Below, in pieces: positions 31,994-41,755 of a stretch of 53,872 nucleotides of DNA (position 1 is the stretch's first letter; each line of letters starts with the position of its first letter). The notes under the pieces were generated by a model, which ran no database searches, was not told where the DNA came from, and worked only from the letters and a program-made list of their open reading frames with translations. The stretch is taken from contig CAZTAK010000013.1 in the NCBI GenBank assembly GCA_964611585.1, forward strand, positions 1-53,872, given 5' to 3'. Both the position numbers and the translations under genes were made by a program. The stretch is from CAZTAK01 sp964611585. GTDB taxonomy: Bacteria; Pseudomonadota; Alphaproteobacteria; SHVP01.

Positions 31994-32892
31994 TGAACAT
32001 CGCCTTCGTCATCGAGGACAGTCTCACCGGCCTGATGACGGGCGGCGTCTACGCGCTGATCGCGGTGGGGATCGTGCTCGTGTTTCGCGCCACGAAAGTC
32101 TTCAACTTCGCGCACGGCGCGGTGCTGATGATCGGCGCCTACTTTTATCACACGATCACCGGCATGCTGGACGTCGCCGGGCTCGGCGCTTGGGCTGTCT
32201 ATATCATCGGCTTGCCGCTGACCTTGATCGCCGCCGCGTTGTTCGGTGGGGCGGTCGAGCGCGTGCTGATGCGTCCCATGATCGGCCAGAACCCGTTCCC
32301 GATGATCATGGTGACGATCGGCCTGATTTCTGTTCTGGAAGGGACCGCCGCCATAGTTTGGTCGACCAACGCGTACTATCCGCCGGCGCTGGTCGGGCTC
32401 AGCATCGACTTCGTCGCGGGTCTAGCGATCAACCGCCAGATGCTGGCGAGTTTTCTGATCGCGGGCGTCGTCTTCGCGATCATCACCGTCCTGTTCCTCA
32501 AGTCGAAGGCAGGCGTAGCGATCCGCGCCACAGCATCGGACCAGTCGACCGCTTACGCGATGGGTATCAACGTTCCGCGCGTGTTCATGACGACCTGGAT
32601 GGTTGCGGCCGCGACGGCCGCGCTTGCAGGTATCCTGCTCGCGCCGCTCAACAGTCTCACGCCCTCGCTCAGCCAGATCGGCCTTTCGGTGATCGCCGTG
32701 GTGATCCTGGGCGGTCTCGACTCCGTAATCGGCGTGCTGCTGGCAGCGTTCATCGTCGGCTGGCTCGAGGCGATGGCGAACCATTTCCTCGGCGGCGACT
32801 TCAAGGAGGTCGTGCCCTACATTGTCGTGCTGCTGATCATTCTCATCCGGCCGTACGGTCTGCTGGGGACGCCCGACGTGGAGCGCGTCTAA
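31993..32892 (+). CDS. livH: branched-chain-type ABC transporter permease LivH
   Basis: 299 residues with about eight hydrophobic helices. Typical LivH segments are GVYALIAVGIVLVFRATKVFNFAHGA near the N-terminus and VAAATAALAGILLAPL further on. It forms the inner-membrane channel with LivM. Its start codon shares one base with the livG stop. Confidence 0.92.
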   Translation: MNIAFVIEDSLTGLMTGGVYALIAVGIVLVFRATKVFNFAHGAVLMIGAYFYHTITGMLDVAGLGAWAVYIIGLPLTLIAAALFGGAVERVLMRPMIGQNPFPMIMVTIGLISVLEGTAAIVWSTNAYYPPALVGLSIDFVAGLAINRQMLASFLIAGVVFAIITVLFLKSKAGVAIRATASDQSTAYAMGINVPRVFMTTWMVAAATAALAGILLAPLNSLTPSLSQIGLSVIAVVILGGLDSVIGVLLAAFIVGWLEAMANHFLGGDFKEVVPYIVVLLIILIRPYGLLGTPDVERV

Positions 32893-32895
32893 GGG

Positions 32896-33939
32896 ATGAT
32901 CATCGGCGACTATAAGGCGACCTACGCGGCCGATGAGGCGATCTTTCGCTCATTGCCGGTGCGCTACGGCTTCGCTGTGCTGTTGATCGCACTCGCCGTG
33001 CTGCCGTTCGGCGCCAGCGGCTTCATCATCTTCCTCGTTACCCAGGTGGCGATCTACACGGTTGCGATCACCGGCCTCAACATTCTCACCGGTTATACCG
33101 GCCTGATCTCGCTGGGGCACGGCGCGCTGGTCGGGGTCGGCGCCTACGCGACCGCCGTGTTCGCGAATTGGCTCGGCGCGCCTTGGTGGGTGGTGATTCC
33201 GATGGCTGTCGTCTTCACTGCGTCGGTCGGTCTCGTGTTCGGTCTGCCGTCGCTGCGTATTCGCGGGCTCTACCTGACCATCGCGACGCTGGCGGCAAAC
33301 TTCATCATCATCTTCATCATCGAGCACTGGACCGATGTGACGCGCGGCGGCAGCGGCATTACGCTCGCGCCGGCGACAGTCTTCGGCAGCGCGCTGGAGA
33401 GCGACGAGCAAAAGTATGGACTTATCGTTCCCATCGCGATTCTCGCGGTGCTGTTCGCACAGAACCTATTTCGCACGCGCGTGGGCCGCGCCTTCATCGC
33501 GATTCGCGATGCCGACTATTCGGCGGAGATCATTGGCGTGGGCCTCACACGCTACAAACTCCTCGCCTTTGGCCTTGGGTCGGCCTATGCGGGGCTCGCC
33601 GGCGCGCTGTGGGCTTATAACTTTCTTGTGTTGTTACCGACCCAGTTCGAGCTGCAGCTGTCTATCGTGTTTCTTGCAGCCCTAGTCGTCGGCGGATCGG
33701 CGCGGACGCTGGGCCCCGTTTTCGGAGCGGTTTTCGTTGTCCTGATCCCTGAATTTCTGAAGTGGGCCTTTGGCCTGCTGACACCGCTCAACCCGACCAT
33801 CGTCGAATTCACTGCGCCAGCAAACACAATCGTTTATGGTTTGCTTATTATATGGTTTATGATCTTCGAACCGATGGGCCTAGCCGCGATCTGGACGCGC
33901 TTCTGGCGCTTCATAAATCTTTGGCCGTTTTCGCCGTAG
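32896..33939 (+). CDS. livM: branched-chain-type ABC transporter permease LivM
   Basis: 347 residues, many hydrophobic helices. The LivM signature region ILTGYTGLISLGHGALVGVGAYATA (about residues 62-86) and the GVGLTRYKLLAFGLGSAYAGLAGAL segment are clear. It pairs with LivH in the inner membrane. It begins 3 nt after livH and is followed by the binding-protein gene after 34 nt. Confidence 0.92.
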   Translation: MIIGDYKATYAADEAIFRSLPVRYGFAVLLIALAVLPFGASGFIIFLVTQVAIYTVAITGLNILTGYTGLISLGHGALVGVGAYATAVFANWLGAPWWVVIPMAVVFTASVGLVFGLPSLRIRGLYLTIATLAANFIIIFIIEHWTDVTRGGSGITLAPATVFGSALESDEQKYGLIVPIAILAVLFAQNLFRTRVGRAFIAIRDADYSAEIIGVGLTRYKLLAFGLGSAYAGLAGALWAYNFLVLLPTQFELQLSIVFLAALVVGGSARTLGPVFGAVFVVLIPEFLKWAFGLLTPLNPTIVEFTAPANTIVYGLLIIWFMIFEPMGLAAIWTRFWRFINLWPFSP

Positions 33940-33973
33940 ATGCCCATCACCGAAATCAATAGGGAGCATCAGC

Positions 33974-35179
33974 ATGAAAGTCGATCGCAGAAAAGTTCTG
34001 AAGGGTACCGCCGCGATTGCCGCGACGTCGGTGCTCGGCATGCCCGTGATCGTGCGGGCGCAGAGCAACAAATGGGTCTTCGCCGGTTCGTCGCCCCTGA
34101 CGGGTCCGTTCGCGCAAGCGGGCACGACGGCGCTGAAGGATCTTCTCGACTGGGCCGAGATGACCAACGACATGGGTGGCATAGCCGGCAAGCCAGTGGA
34201 GATCGTTCACGAAGACTCCGGCTACGATCCCGCCAAGTCGCTTGCCAACTTCAAGAAAGCGATGTCGGCCGACGAAAAACCGATCTCCTATTCTGGCGAC
34301 TCGACGGGCTTCATGAAACTCGTCGCACCGGAACTGCAGCGCACGCCGGTGATTTGTGGCGGCACGTCCTTCTCCTCGGATCTTGCGAACCCGCAGACCC
34401 ATCCCTACCAGTATATCGCCGGTCCGACCTACCAGTCGATGTTCGACATCTTGCTCAAGCACGTGAGGGACAACGGCGGCACCAGGGTCGCTTTCGTTTA
34501 TTCGGACACCGAGTTCGGCCGCGATCCGATCGCGCACGGCAAGGCGGCGGCGGCGGCCCTCGGGCTGCAGGTCGTCCACGAAGAAGTCACCAAGCCGGCC
34601 GGCGCCGAGGTACAAACGCACGTCGCGCAGCTGCGCCGCGCCGATCCGGAATACGTCATCCTGCATGGCTACGTGACCGGCGTGTGGCCCGAGATCATCG
34701 CCACGGCGCGCGCCTTCAAGATGGAGACGCAGTTCCTCGGCACCTTCTGGGGTATGGAGAAGGTCATTGCCGACGCCGTCACGGCGAAGGCCGGCCCGGT
34801 GCTCGACGGCTACGCGGGGGTGCTGCCCTACCGCTACTTCTACGAAGCGAAGGACTCGCCCGCCTATTCGAAGTTCTTCGCTTTCAAGAAACAGAAGTAC
34901 GGCGACAAGTTCCCGGGTTATGTCGTGACCTGGTCGTTGCAGCCGATGTTCAGCCACGAACTCCTCAAGAAGTCGATCGAGGACACCGTCGCCGCAGATA
35001 AGAAAGTCAACGCGGAGAATCTCCTGGCCGCGCTCGACGGTATCAAGAACTGGGACTCGGGCGGCTACATGGGTCTGCCCGTCACGGTCGTGAGCCGGTC
35101 GGTTCCGCAGGGCCGCGTCTATCGCTACGGCGCGGACTCCAAGCTGTTCCTGCCGATCTCCGACTGGATCGTCACCTAA
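33974..35179 (+). CDS. ABC transporter substrate-binding protein (LivK-like), Tat-exported
   Basis: 401 residues. N-terminal twin-arginine signal DRRKVLKGTAAIAATSVLG with a likely cleavage after VRA. The mature protein is a type I periplasmic-binding fold (WVFAGSSPLTGPFAQAG, GGIAGKPVEIVHEDSGYDP, RVAFVYSDTEFGRDP). In related alphaproteobacterial operons with a CoA ligase, such proteins bind aromatic or fatty acids rather than branched-chain amino acids, so the substrate is left open. A strong hairpin follows the stop. Confidence 0.88.
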   Translation: MKVDRRKVLKGTAAIAATSVLGMPVIVRAQSNKWVFAGSSPLTGPFAQAGTTALKDLLDWAEMTNDMGGIAGKPVEIVHEDSGYDPAKSLANFKKAMSADEKPISYSGDSTGFMKLVAPELQRTPVICGGTSFSSDLANPQTHPYQYIAGPTYQSMFDILLKHVRDNGGTRVAFVYSDTEFGRDPIAHGKAAAAALGLQVVHEEVTKPAGAEVQTHVAQLRRADPEYVILHGYVTGVWPEIIATARAFKMETQFLGTFWGMEKVIADAVTAKAGPVLDGYAGVLPYRYFYEAKDSPAYSKFFAFKKQKYGDKFPGYVVTWSLQPMFSHELLKKSIEDTVAADKKVNAENLLAALDGIKNWDSGGYMGLPVTVVSRSVPQGRVYRYGADSKLFLPISDWIVT

Positions 35180-35204
35180 CGGCCCGGCGCCGACCCAATG
35201 CGAA

Positions 35205-35228
35205 GCTCCCCCTGGTGACAGGGGGAGC
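35205..35228 (+). terminator. hairpin after the binding-protein gene
   Basis: GCTCCCCCT and AGGGGGAGC form a perfect 9-bp stem with the 6-nt loop GGTGAC. There is no T-tract, and livF starts 30 nt later. It probably stabilises the binding-protein message or attenuates reading into livF. Confidence 0.55.
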
Positions 35229-35257
35229 GGGTCGGTGATCCGCTCCGGGCAAACCGC

Positions 35258-36049
35258 GTGCTGAGCGTCAACAACATCGAGGTCTACTACCACCACGTGG
35301 TGCAGGCCCTGCGGGGCCTGTCCTTCGAAGTGCCCGACGGCAAGGTCGTCGCGCTGCTCGGCGCTAACGGCACCGGCAAGACCACTGCGCTCAAGGCGAT
35401 CTCCGGTCTCCTGCCGCTGGAGAACGGCGAGGTGACCGACGGCGACATCCTGTTTGGCGGACGCTCGGTGCTCTCCGAGCAGCCGCATAGCCTGGTGCGC
35501 CGCGGCATGGGGCACGTGCGGGAAGGGCGGCGAATCTTTGCCGACCTCACCGTGCACGACAATCTCGTCGCGGCTTCCTACGCACTCACCGGACGTAAGG
35601 ACGCGCCCGCCGATTACGACGACATCTACGACATGTTTCCGCGCCTCAAGGAACGGCGCGCCCAGCTCGCGGGTTACCTGTCCGGCGGCGAACAACAGAT
35701 GCTGGCCCTGGGTCGCGCGCTGATCGGCCATCCCGAGATCGTGTTGCTCGACGAACCCTCACTGGGCCTTGCGCCGAAGCTCGTTCTGGAGATCTTCGAC
35801 ACCATCTCGCGCATCAACGAGGAACGCGGCGCGACGATCTTGTTGGTGGAGCAGAACGCCAACGTCGCGTTCAGCCACGCGCACTACGGCTACATTCTCG
35901 AGAACGGCCGCGTCGTCATCGAGGGGCCGGTCGACAAGCTGCGCAACGACGATGACGTGCGAGAGTTTTATCTCGGCGTCGGGGGAACCGAGGCGAAGTC
36001 GTTCCGCGACGTGAAACACTACAAGCGCCGCAAGCGCTGGCTGAGCTGA
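35258..36049 (+). CDS. livF: branched-chain-type ABC transporter ATPase LivF
   Basis: 263 residues from a GTG start (LSVNNIEVYYHHVVQALRGL). Walker A GANGTGKTT, the LivF-type VREGRRIFADLTVHDNL segment, signature LSGGEQQMLALGRAL, Walker B VLLLDEPSLG and the H-loop region VEQNANVAF are complete. The C-terminus is about 25 residues longer than E. coli LivF and basic (DVKHYKRRKRWLS). This extension is common in LivF proteins that sit next to CoA ligases. The acyl-CoA synthetase starts 7 nt later. Confidence 0.9.
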   Translation: MLSVNNIEVYYHHVVQALRGLSFEVPDGKVVALLGANGTGKTTALKAISGLLPLENGEVTDGDILFGGRSVLSEQPHSLVRRGMGHVREGRRIFADLTVHDNLVAASYALTGRKDAPADYDDIYDMFPRLKERRAQLAGYLSGGEQQMLALGRALIGHPEIVLLDEPSLGLAPKLVLEIFDTISRINEERGATILLVEQNANVAFSHAHYGYILENGRVVIEGPVDKLRNDDDVREFYLGVGGTEAKSFRDVKHYKRRKRWLS

Positions 36050-36056
36050 AGACGCC

Positions 36057-37892
36057 ATGGCTCTCGCAGAACATACGGAACATCCCACCAAGCGCGCGCC
36101 CGAGGTGCGCACCCTGCCGCGGCTTCTGCGCGACCATGCGCGCAGGACGCCGAAACGCGTCGCGCTGCGCCAGAAACGCTTTGGCATCTGGGACGAGATG
36201 ACCTGGACCGAATATGAACGCGCGGTCAGCTACTTTGCGCAGGGCCTGTTGTCGCTCGGTTACGGACGCGGCGACCATATCGCGATCCTGTCCGAGAACC
36301 GGCAGGAGTGGGTGATCGCTGAACTCGGCATGCACATGATCGGTGCCGTGCCGGCCGGCGTCTACGCGACGTCTCCGGCGCCCGAGATTCTCTACGTCCT
36401 GTCGCTGACCGACGCGCGCGCCATCGTCTGCGAGGATCAGGAACAGGTCGATAAGGTGCTCGAAATCCGCGACCGGCTTCCACAGCTAAGGAACATCATC
36501 TATCTCGACGGTAAGGGCCTGTCGCACTACGACGAAGCTGATCTCGTTTCGTACGACGACCTGATGGCCGCCGGTGCCAAGGTCTCGCGCGGCGATCCGG
36601 GCTTTCTCGATCGCATGATGGCGGATCACGATCCTGACGACGTCGCGTTGATCGTTGGCACCTCGGGCTCGACCGGCCCGCCCAAGGCGGCGCTGGTCAC
36701 CTTCCGCAACATCGCCTTCGTCGGCGAGGTGTCGGCGGAGAACATCGGGCAGGACGATACGGATTCGGTCGTTTCCTACCTGCCGCTGTGCCACGTAGCG
36801 GAGCAACTTTTTTCGGTATTCCTAGCGATGCGTGGCGGCTATGCCGTGAGCTTCGGCGAGAGCTTGCGCACCGTGCAAAGCGATCTGCGCGAAATCGCGC
36901 CGTCCATCTTCCTCGGTGTGCCGCGCATCTGGGAAAAGATGCGCGCCGAAGCCCTGATCGGTGCGCGCACCGCAGGACCGCTGAAGGGACTGGTATTCCG
37001 TCTCGCGCTGCGCGACGCGCGGCGCTTCGAGGATCACTGGAAAAAGGACTACAGCTTCGGCGACCGCCTGCGCCATGCGTTCTGGGAATGGCTTGCGTAC
37101 CGGCCCCTGCGCAACGCGCTGGGCCTGACCCGGAGCAAGATCGCCATTTCGGGCGCGGCGCCGATCTCGGAGGAGACGCTGCGTTTCTTCCGCGGCATCG
37201 GGGTGCCGCTGATGGAAGGTTTCGGCATGACTGAAACGGCCGGGGCCTGTGCGATTCAGCGGCTCGAACAACGCACCGAGGGTCGGATCGGCAAGCCGCT
37301 GCGCGGGGTCGAAATGAAGGCTGCGCCCGACGGTGAGTTGCTGATCCGCGGCGGCTGCGTCTTCGCCGGTTACTACCGCAACGAAGAAGCAACGGCGGAG
37401 GCCCTAAAGGATGGCTGGCTGCACACTGGCGACGTCTGCGATATCCACGCCGACGGTTCGGTCTCGATCGTCGACCGCAAGAAGGACGTGGCGATCACCG
37501 CCGGCGGCAAGAACCTGACACCCAGCCTGATCGAGAACGCGGTGCGCGCAAGCCCCTACATCAAGGAGTGCATCGTCGTCGCCGACGGACGCAAGTTCGT
37601 CTCCGCGCTCATCCAGTTTGACTATGACATGGTCGCAAATTGGGCCGACCGCAACGGCATCGCCTATACGACCTTCCGCAGCCTGGCCGAGAACGAACAG
37701 GTGCGCGGTTTGATTCAGCGCGAGATCGACAAGGCCAACGCGCAACTCGCCAACGTCGAGCAGATCAAGAAGTCCCACCTCCTGACCAAGGAACTCGACC
37801 ACGACGACGGCGAGGTGACGGCCACCATGAAAGTACGGCGCGCCAAGATCACCGAGGTTTACGAGGATGAAATCGCAGCGCTCTACGCCTGA
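36057..37892 (+). CDS. AMP-forming long-chain acyl-CoA synthetase family protein
   Basis: 611 residues. Adenylation signature VGTSGSTGPPKAALVT at about residues 200-215, GFGMTETAG (A5 motif) at about 386-394, and WLHTGDVCDIHADGSVSIVDRKKD near 460. Length and the LRDHARRTPKRVALRQK start fit the FadD/long-chain (FACL) group with a typical C-terminal lid. It converts an imported carboxylic acid to its CoA thioester in the cytoplasm. It is the last gene of the liv operon, so it most likely activates the transporter's substrate on entry. Confidence 0.87.
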   Translation: MALAEHTEHPTKRAPEVRTLPRLLRDHARRTPKRVALRQKRFGIWDEMTWTEYERAVSYFAQGLLSLGYGRGDHIAILSENRQEWVIAELGMHMIGAVPAGVYATSPAPEILYVLSLTDARAIVCEDQEQVDKVLEIRDRLPQLRNIIYLDGKGLSHYDEADLVSYDDLMAAGAKVSRGDPGFLDRMMADHDPDDVALIVGTSGSTGPPKAALVTFRNIAFVGEVSAENIGQDDTDSVVSYLPLCHVAEQLFSVFLAMRGGYAVSFGESLRTVQSDLREIAPSIFLGVPRIWEKMRAEALIGARTAGPLKGLVFRLALRDARRFEDHWKKDYSFGDRLRHAFWEWLAYRPLRNALGLTRSKIAISGAAPISEETLRFFRGIGVPLMEGFGMTETAGACAIQRLEQRTEGRIGKPLRGVEMKAAPDGELLIRGGCVFAGYYRNEEATAEALKDGWLHTGDVCDIHADGSVSIVDRKKDVAITAGGKNLTPSLIENAVRASPYIKECIVVADGRKFVSALIQFDYDMVANWADRNGIAYTTFRSLAENEQVRGLIQREIDKANAQLANVEQIKKSHLLTKELDHDDGEVTATMKVRRAKITEVYEDEIAALYA

Positions 37893-38036
37893 TCAGTAGG
37901 CATCGTGCAGTTTCACCCACGCCATGCTGTAGGCCACCAGCGCCTCAAACCATTGGGCCTCGCCGCGCCGATCCACCCTTCGCTCCTGGGAGCTACGGGC
38001 CGATTGCCGCTCACCAGATGTCAAGTATGGTCTAAA
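37893..38036 (-). pseudogene. orphan C-terminal coding remnant, minus strand
   Basis: The minus strand has 47 codons ending in TGA directly against the acyl-CoA synthetase stop. The last part, EAQWFEALVAYSMAWVKLHD, looks like the amphipathic C-terminal helix of a real protein. The frame closes upstream at TAG (38037-38039) and has no credible start. I do not recognise the family. It is best read as the tail of a gene whose body was lost. Confidence 0.35.
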
Positions 38037-38410
38037 CTAACGCGTGGTACTAACCGTGGGGCAGGTCAAGTCTCCGGGAGGGTCGCCCAGCGGCGGGATC
38101 AAGTAAAGAAAAGGGTCCGAATATTGTGGCGCACCCTGCAGGGCCGCCGGATGACTGCGGGCGCCTTGGCAACTCGACGATGTGGCGGCCCGCCGCTGGC
38201 GGATCGCTCCCCGGCGCAGGTGTGGAAGCCTGACAAGGGGTAGTGGGGCGCCTTTGTGATCGTTCAAAAGTTTGTGGCTTCAGGGGCTGACGGCTTCCAG
38301 GCACGGCCAGACGTGGTGACGTGCGCAGCATTTCGGTTGCCTTTGGTCTGGCGATATGGTGGGACTCGGCTGCATCCATCGGCAGGGGGGGGGCGATCGT
38401 GAGGATTCGG
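38037..38410. other. intergenic region upstream of the beta-oxidation genes
   Basis: About 370 nt without a credible gene. It contains a run of seven or eight Gs (38387-38394) just before the ribosome site of the next gene. Promoters for the fadB-like operon should lie here, but I cannot identify one. Confidence 0.5.
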
Positions 38411-40504
38411 ATGGTGTCACCGATAGCTGTTGAGGTCCACGATCGTGCCGCCGTTGTCACCATCGACAATCCGCCGGTCAACGCGCTTGGTAGCGCGGTG
38501 CGCGCCGGTCTTGCCGAGGCGGTCGCCAGCGCTGCGGCGGATACCGAAGTCAAAGCCATCGTAATCACCGGCAGCGGGCGCCTGTTCAGTGCCGGCGCCG
38601 ACATTCGCGAGTTCGGCAAGCCTGTCCAGCCGCCGGGTTTGGGCGATGTCGCGGCGGCCATTGAGAATTGCGACAAGCCCGTTGTCGCGGCGATCAACGG
38701 GCTGGCGCTTGGCGGCGGGCTCGAACTTGCCATGAGCTGCCACTACCGGGTGGCGGCGCCAACGGCGCTGTGTGGTCAGCCCGAGGTCAAGCTTGGGATC
38801 ATTCCAGGCGCCGGCGGGACCCAGCGCCTGCCGCGGTTGGCCGGCATCGAGGCGGCGCTCGATATGATCGTCGGTGGCGCGCCGGTCGACGCCGCGCGGG
38901 CACTCGAACTCGGTATCCTCGACAAAATCTTCGAGGGAGATTTCGTTGCCGAGGCGATTTCCTTCGCGGCCGGTGTCGATGGGCCGCGCCGGACCCGCGA
39001 CCGCGACGAAAAACTGGCGGCAGCCAGGTCAAACCCCGGTGTGTTTGACGCCTTCCGCAAATCGATCGAACGCAAGGCGCGCGGGTACAGGGCGCCCTAT
39101 GCCTGCATCGAGGCGGTCGAGATTGCAACGCAGCTTGGTTTCGACGAGGGCAGGGCCTGCGAACGCGAAATCTTCGCCGAATGCCTGCAATCCGATGAAT
39201 CCAAAGCCATGCGGCACATCTTTACCGCCGAGCGCCGTATCGCAGACGTGCAGGGAATCAAAAAGAGCACGCCGCGCCGCGACGTGGCGCTTGCCGCCGT
39301 GATCGGTGGCGGGACCATGGGCGTCGGAATCGCCATGAACTTTGCCAATGCCGGAATTCCGGTGCACCTCATCGAAGTAAACGACGAGGCGTTGCAGCGC
39401 GGCCTCGGCACCGTCGCGGGTAACTATTCCGCCACGGTCGCTAAGGGCCGGCTCGATCAGGGCGAGATGGACCGCCGCATGGGGCTCATCACCGGTGGCA
39501 TTGACGATGACGGCCTGGCTGACGCCGACATCGTCATCGAGGCGGTGTTCGAGGAGATGGATCTCAAGAAAGAAGTCTTTCAGAGACTCGACAAGACGTG
39601 CAAACCGGGCGCGGTGCTCGCCACCAACACGTCCACCCTTGACGTCGATGAAATCGCCGCCGTTACGTCGCATCCTGAGGACGTGGTCGGGATGCATTTC
39701 TTCAGTCCCGCTAACATCATGCGGCTGGTCGAGATCGTGCGCGGTGAAAAGACCGCCCCCGACGTGCTGGCGACGGCGATGGCAGTAACAAAACGCATCA
39801 ACAAGATCGGTGTCGTGGTTGGTGTGTGCGACGGTTTTGTGGGCAACCGGATGCTCCATCCGTATCTGCGCGAAGCGAACTTTCTGGTCGAAGAAGGGGC
39901 GTTGCCGCAACAAGTCGACAAAGTGATCTACGACTTCGGCTTTCCGATGGGCCCGTTCGCGATGAGCGACCTTGCCGGGCTCGACGTGGGCTGGCGCATC
40001 CGCAAACGCCAGGGCGCGACCCGGCCTGACGATATCCGCTATTCGCCGCTCGCCGACCGGATCTGCGAGCGCGGGCGCTTTGGCCTGAAAACGAGCGGCG
40101 GTTTCTACGATTACGAATCCGGCAACCGCACGCCCGTGCCCTCGGCGGAAATCGAAAACCTGATCCTCGATTTGTCCGGGGAATTGGGCATGGAACGACG
40201 GGAAATCGACGATTCTGAAATCCTCGAACGCTGCCTCTATCCCCTTATCAACGAAGGTGTGAATATCCTCGGAGAACAGGTGGCGGCGCGGCCAGGCGAC
40301 ATCGACATCATCTGGCTAAACGGCTACGGCTTTCCGCCGTACCGGGGCGGCCCGATGCATTACGCCGATACCGTCGGCCTCGACGTGATTGTTGGCGCGC
40401 TTAGCCGCTACGAGGCCGAGCACGGAGCGCAATGGACACCGGCGCCCATATTGGTGAAACTTGCTGGTGCTGGCTTGACTTTTGCCGGTTGGTCCGGCGA
40501 CTGA
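38411..40504 (+). CDS. bifunctional enoyl-CoA hydratase/3-hydroxyacyl-CoA dehydrogenase (FadB/PimF type)
   Basis: 697 residues from ATG 38411, preceded by GAGG. The first 190 or so are crotonase fold (SGRLFSAGADIREF oxyanion region; INGLALGGGLELAMSCHYRVA; IIPGAGGTQRLPRL). From about residue 295 is the NAD-binding 3-hydroxyacyl-CoA dehydrogenase (AVIGGGTMGVGIAMNFANAG), followed by two C-terminal helical domains (GFVGNRM, MGPFAMSDLAGLDVG). It hydrates enoyl-CoA and oxidises the product. With the two acyl-CoA dehydrogenases and thiolase that follow, the set resembles the pim genes for pimelate and other dicarboxylic acids. Confidence 0.9.
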   Translation: MVSPIAVEVHDRAAVVTIDNPPVNALGSAVRAGLAEAVASAAADTEVKAIVITGSGRLFSAGADIREFGKPVQPPGLGDVAAAIENCDKPVVAAINGLALGGGLELAMSCHYRVAAPTALCGQPEVKLGIIPGAGGTQRLPRLAGIEAALDMIVGGAPVDAARALELGILDKIFEGDFVAEAISFAAGVDGPRRTRDRDEKLAAARSNPGVFDAFRKSIERKARGYRAPYACIEAVEIATQLGFDEGRACEREIFAECLQSDESKAMRHIFTAERRIADVQGIKKSTPRRDVALAAVIGGGTMGVGIAMNFANAGIPVHLIEVNDEALQRGLGTVAGNYSATVAKGRLDQGEMDRRMGLITGGIDDDGLADADIVIEAVFEEMDLKKEVFQRLDKTCKPGAVLATNTSTLDVDEIAAVTSHPEDVVGMHFFSPANIMRLVEIVRGEKTAPDVLATAMAVTKRINKIGVVVGVCDGFVGNRMLHPYLREANFLVEEGALPQQVDKVIYDFGFPMGPFAMSDLAGLDVGWRIRKRQGATRPDDIRYSPLADRICERGRFGLKTSGGFYDYESGNRTPVPSAEIENLILDLSGELGMERREIDDSEILERCLYPLINEGVNILGEQVAARPGDIDIIWLNGYGFPPYRGGPMHYADTVGLDVIVGALSRYEAEHGAQWTPAPILVKLAGAGLTFAGWSGD

Positions 40505-40553
40505 TGCGATGGCTCCGGTGGCTGACCAAATGGCTGATTCCAGTGGCTGATTC

Positions 40554-41750
40554 ATGGACCTGACCTACAGCGACGCCGACAACGCCTTTCGGGCCGAGGT
40601 CCGGTCGTTCGTTGCAGCCGAACTGCCGGCCGGCTTCCGGCACAAGGTCGAAAACGGGCTCTACCTCGAAAAGGACGACTACGTCCGCTGGCAGAAGATC
40701 CTGTACCGCAAGGGCTGGATGGCGCCGGCGTGGCCGGTCGAATACGGCGGCACCGGCTGGACGCCGCTGCAAAAGCATATTTTCGACGAAGAATGCGCGC
40801 TTGGCGCCGCGCCGCCGGTGATTAACTTCGGCGTCAACATGGTGGCGCCGGTCATCATCGAATTCGGCACCGAGGCGCAAAAGCAACAATACCTGCCGCG
40901 GATTCTTTCCAGCGAGGACTGGTGGTGCCAGGGTTATTCGGAACCCAACGCCGGGTCGGACCTTGCCTCGCTGACCATGCGCGCGGAGCGCGAGGGCGAT
41001 ACCTACCTCGTCAACGGCGCCAAGACCTGGACCACGCTGGCGCAGCACGCAGACATGATTTTTTGCCTCGTGCGTACCGATTCGAGCGGCAAGAAACAGG
41101 AAGGAATTTCGTTTCTGCTGATCGACATGACCAGTCCGGGGGTGACCGTCCGCCCCATCGTCACTTTCGACGGCAGTCAGGAAATCAACGAGGTCTTGTT
41201 CGAGGACGTGCGCGTGCCGGCCGGCAACCTGATCGGCGAGGAAGGCATGGGCTGGACCTACGCCAAGTTCTTGCTCGGGCACGAACGCACGGGCATCGCG
41301 CAGGTCGCGCGCTCCAAGAGGCAGTTGCAGCGGCTCAAGGAAATTTCGCGTGCCGAACAGGCGGGCGGCGCGCCGGTGGCCGACGATCCGGCGTTCACCG
41401 CCAAGATTGCCGAGGTCGAGATCGCCCTGATGGCGCTTGAAATGACCGAACTCAGGTTCCTGTCGGACGAGGGCGCGGGCCGTGCGCCGGGTCCCGAATC
41501 CTCGATCCTCAAGATTCGCGGCACCGAGATCCAGCAGACCCTGACCGAACTTCTGGTCGAGGCGCTCGGCTATCATGCCCACCCGTGGCTGCCCGAGGCC
41601 GTGCGCGAGGGCTGGAACGAAGAACCCGTAGGGCCCGACTACGCGGCGCCGATCGCGCCCAGATATTTCAATTGGCGCAAGGCCTCCATCTACGGCGGCT
41701 CGAACGAAATCCAGAAGAACATCATCGCCAAGATGGTTTTGGGCCTTTAG
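40554..41750 (+). CDS. acyl-CoA dehydrogenase, PimC-like (large subunit type)
   Basis: 398 residues of the acyl-CoA dehydrogenase fold. Typical flavin-binding segments are WCQGYSEPNAGSDLASL (about 124-140) and the C-terminal IYGGSNEIQKNIIAKMVLGL. Pairing with a second, more divergent dehydrogenase gene 5 nt downstream is the pattern of pimeloyl-CoA dehydrogenase PimC/PimD and related heteromeric enzymes. It would introduce the 2,3 double bond into an acyl-CoA using FAD and pass electrons to ETF. Confidence 0.88.
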   Translation: MDLTYSDADNAFRAEVRSFVAAELPAGFRHKVENGLYLEKDDYVRWQKILYRKGWMAPAWPVEYGGTGWTPLQKHIFDEECALGAAPPVINFGVNMVAPVIIEFGTEAQKQQYLPRILSSEDWWCQGYSEPNAGSDLASLTMRAEREGDTYLVNGAKTWTTLAQHADMIFCLVRTDSSGKKQEGISFLLIDMTSPGVTVRPIVTFDGSQEINEVLFEDVRVPAGNLIGEEGMGWTYAKFLLGHERTGIAQVARSKRQLQRLKEISRAEQAGGAPVADDPAFTAKIAEVEIALMALEMTELRFLSDEGAGRAPGPESSILKIRGTEIQQTLTELLVEALGYHAHPWLPEAVREGWNEEPVGPDYAAPIAPRYFNWRKASIYGGSNEIQKNIIAKMVLGL

Positions 41751-41755
41751 GGGCG

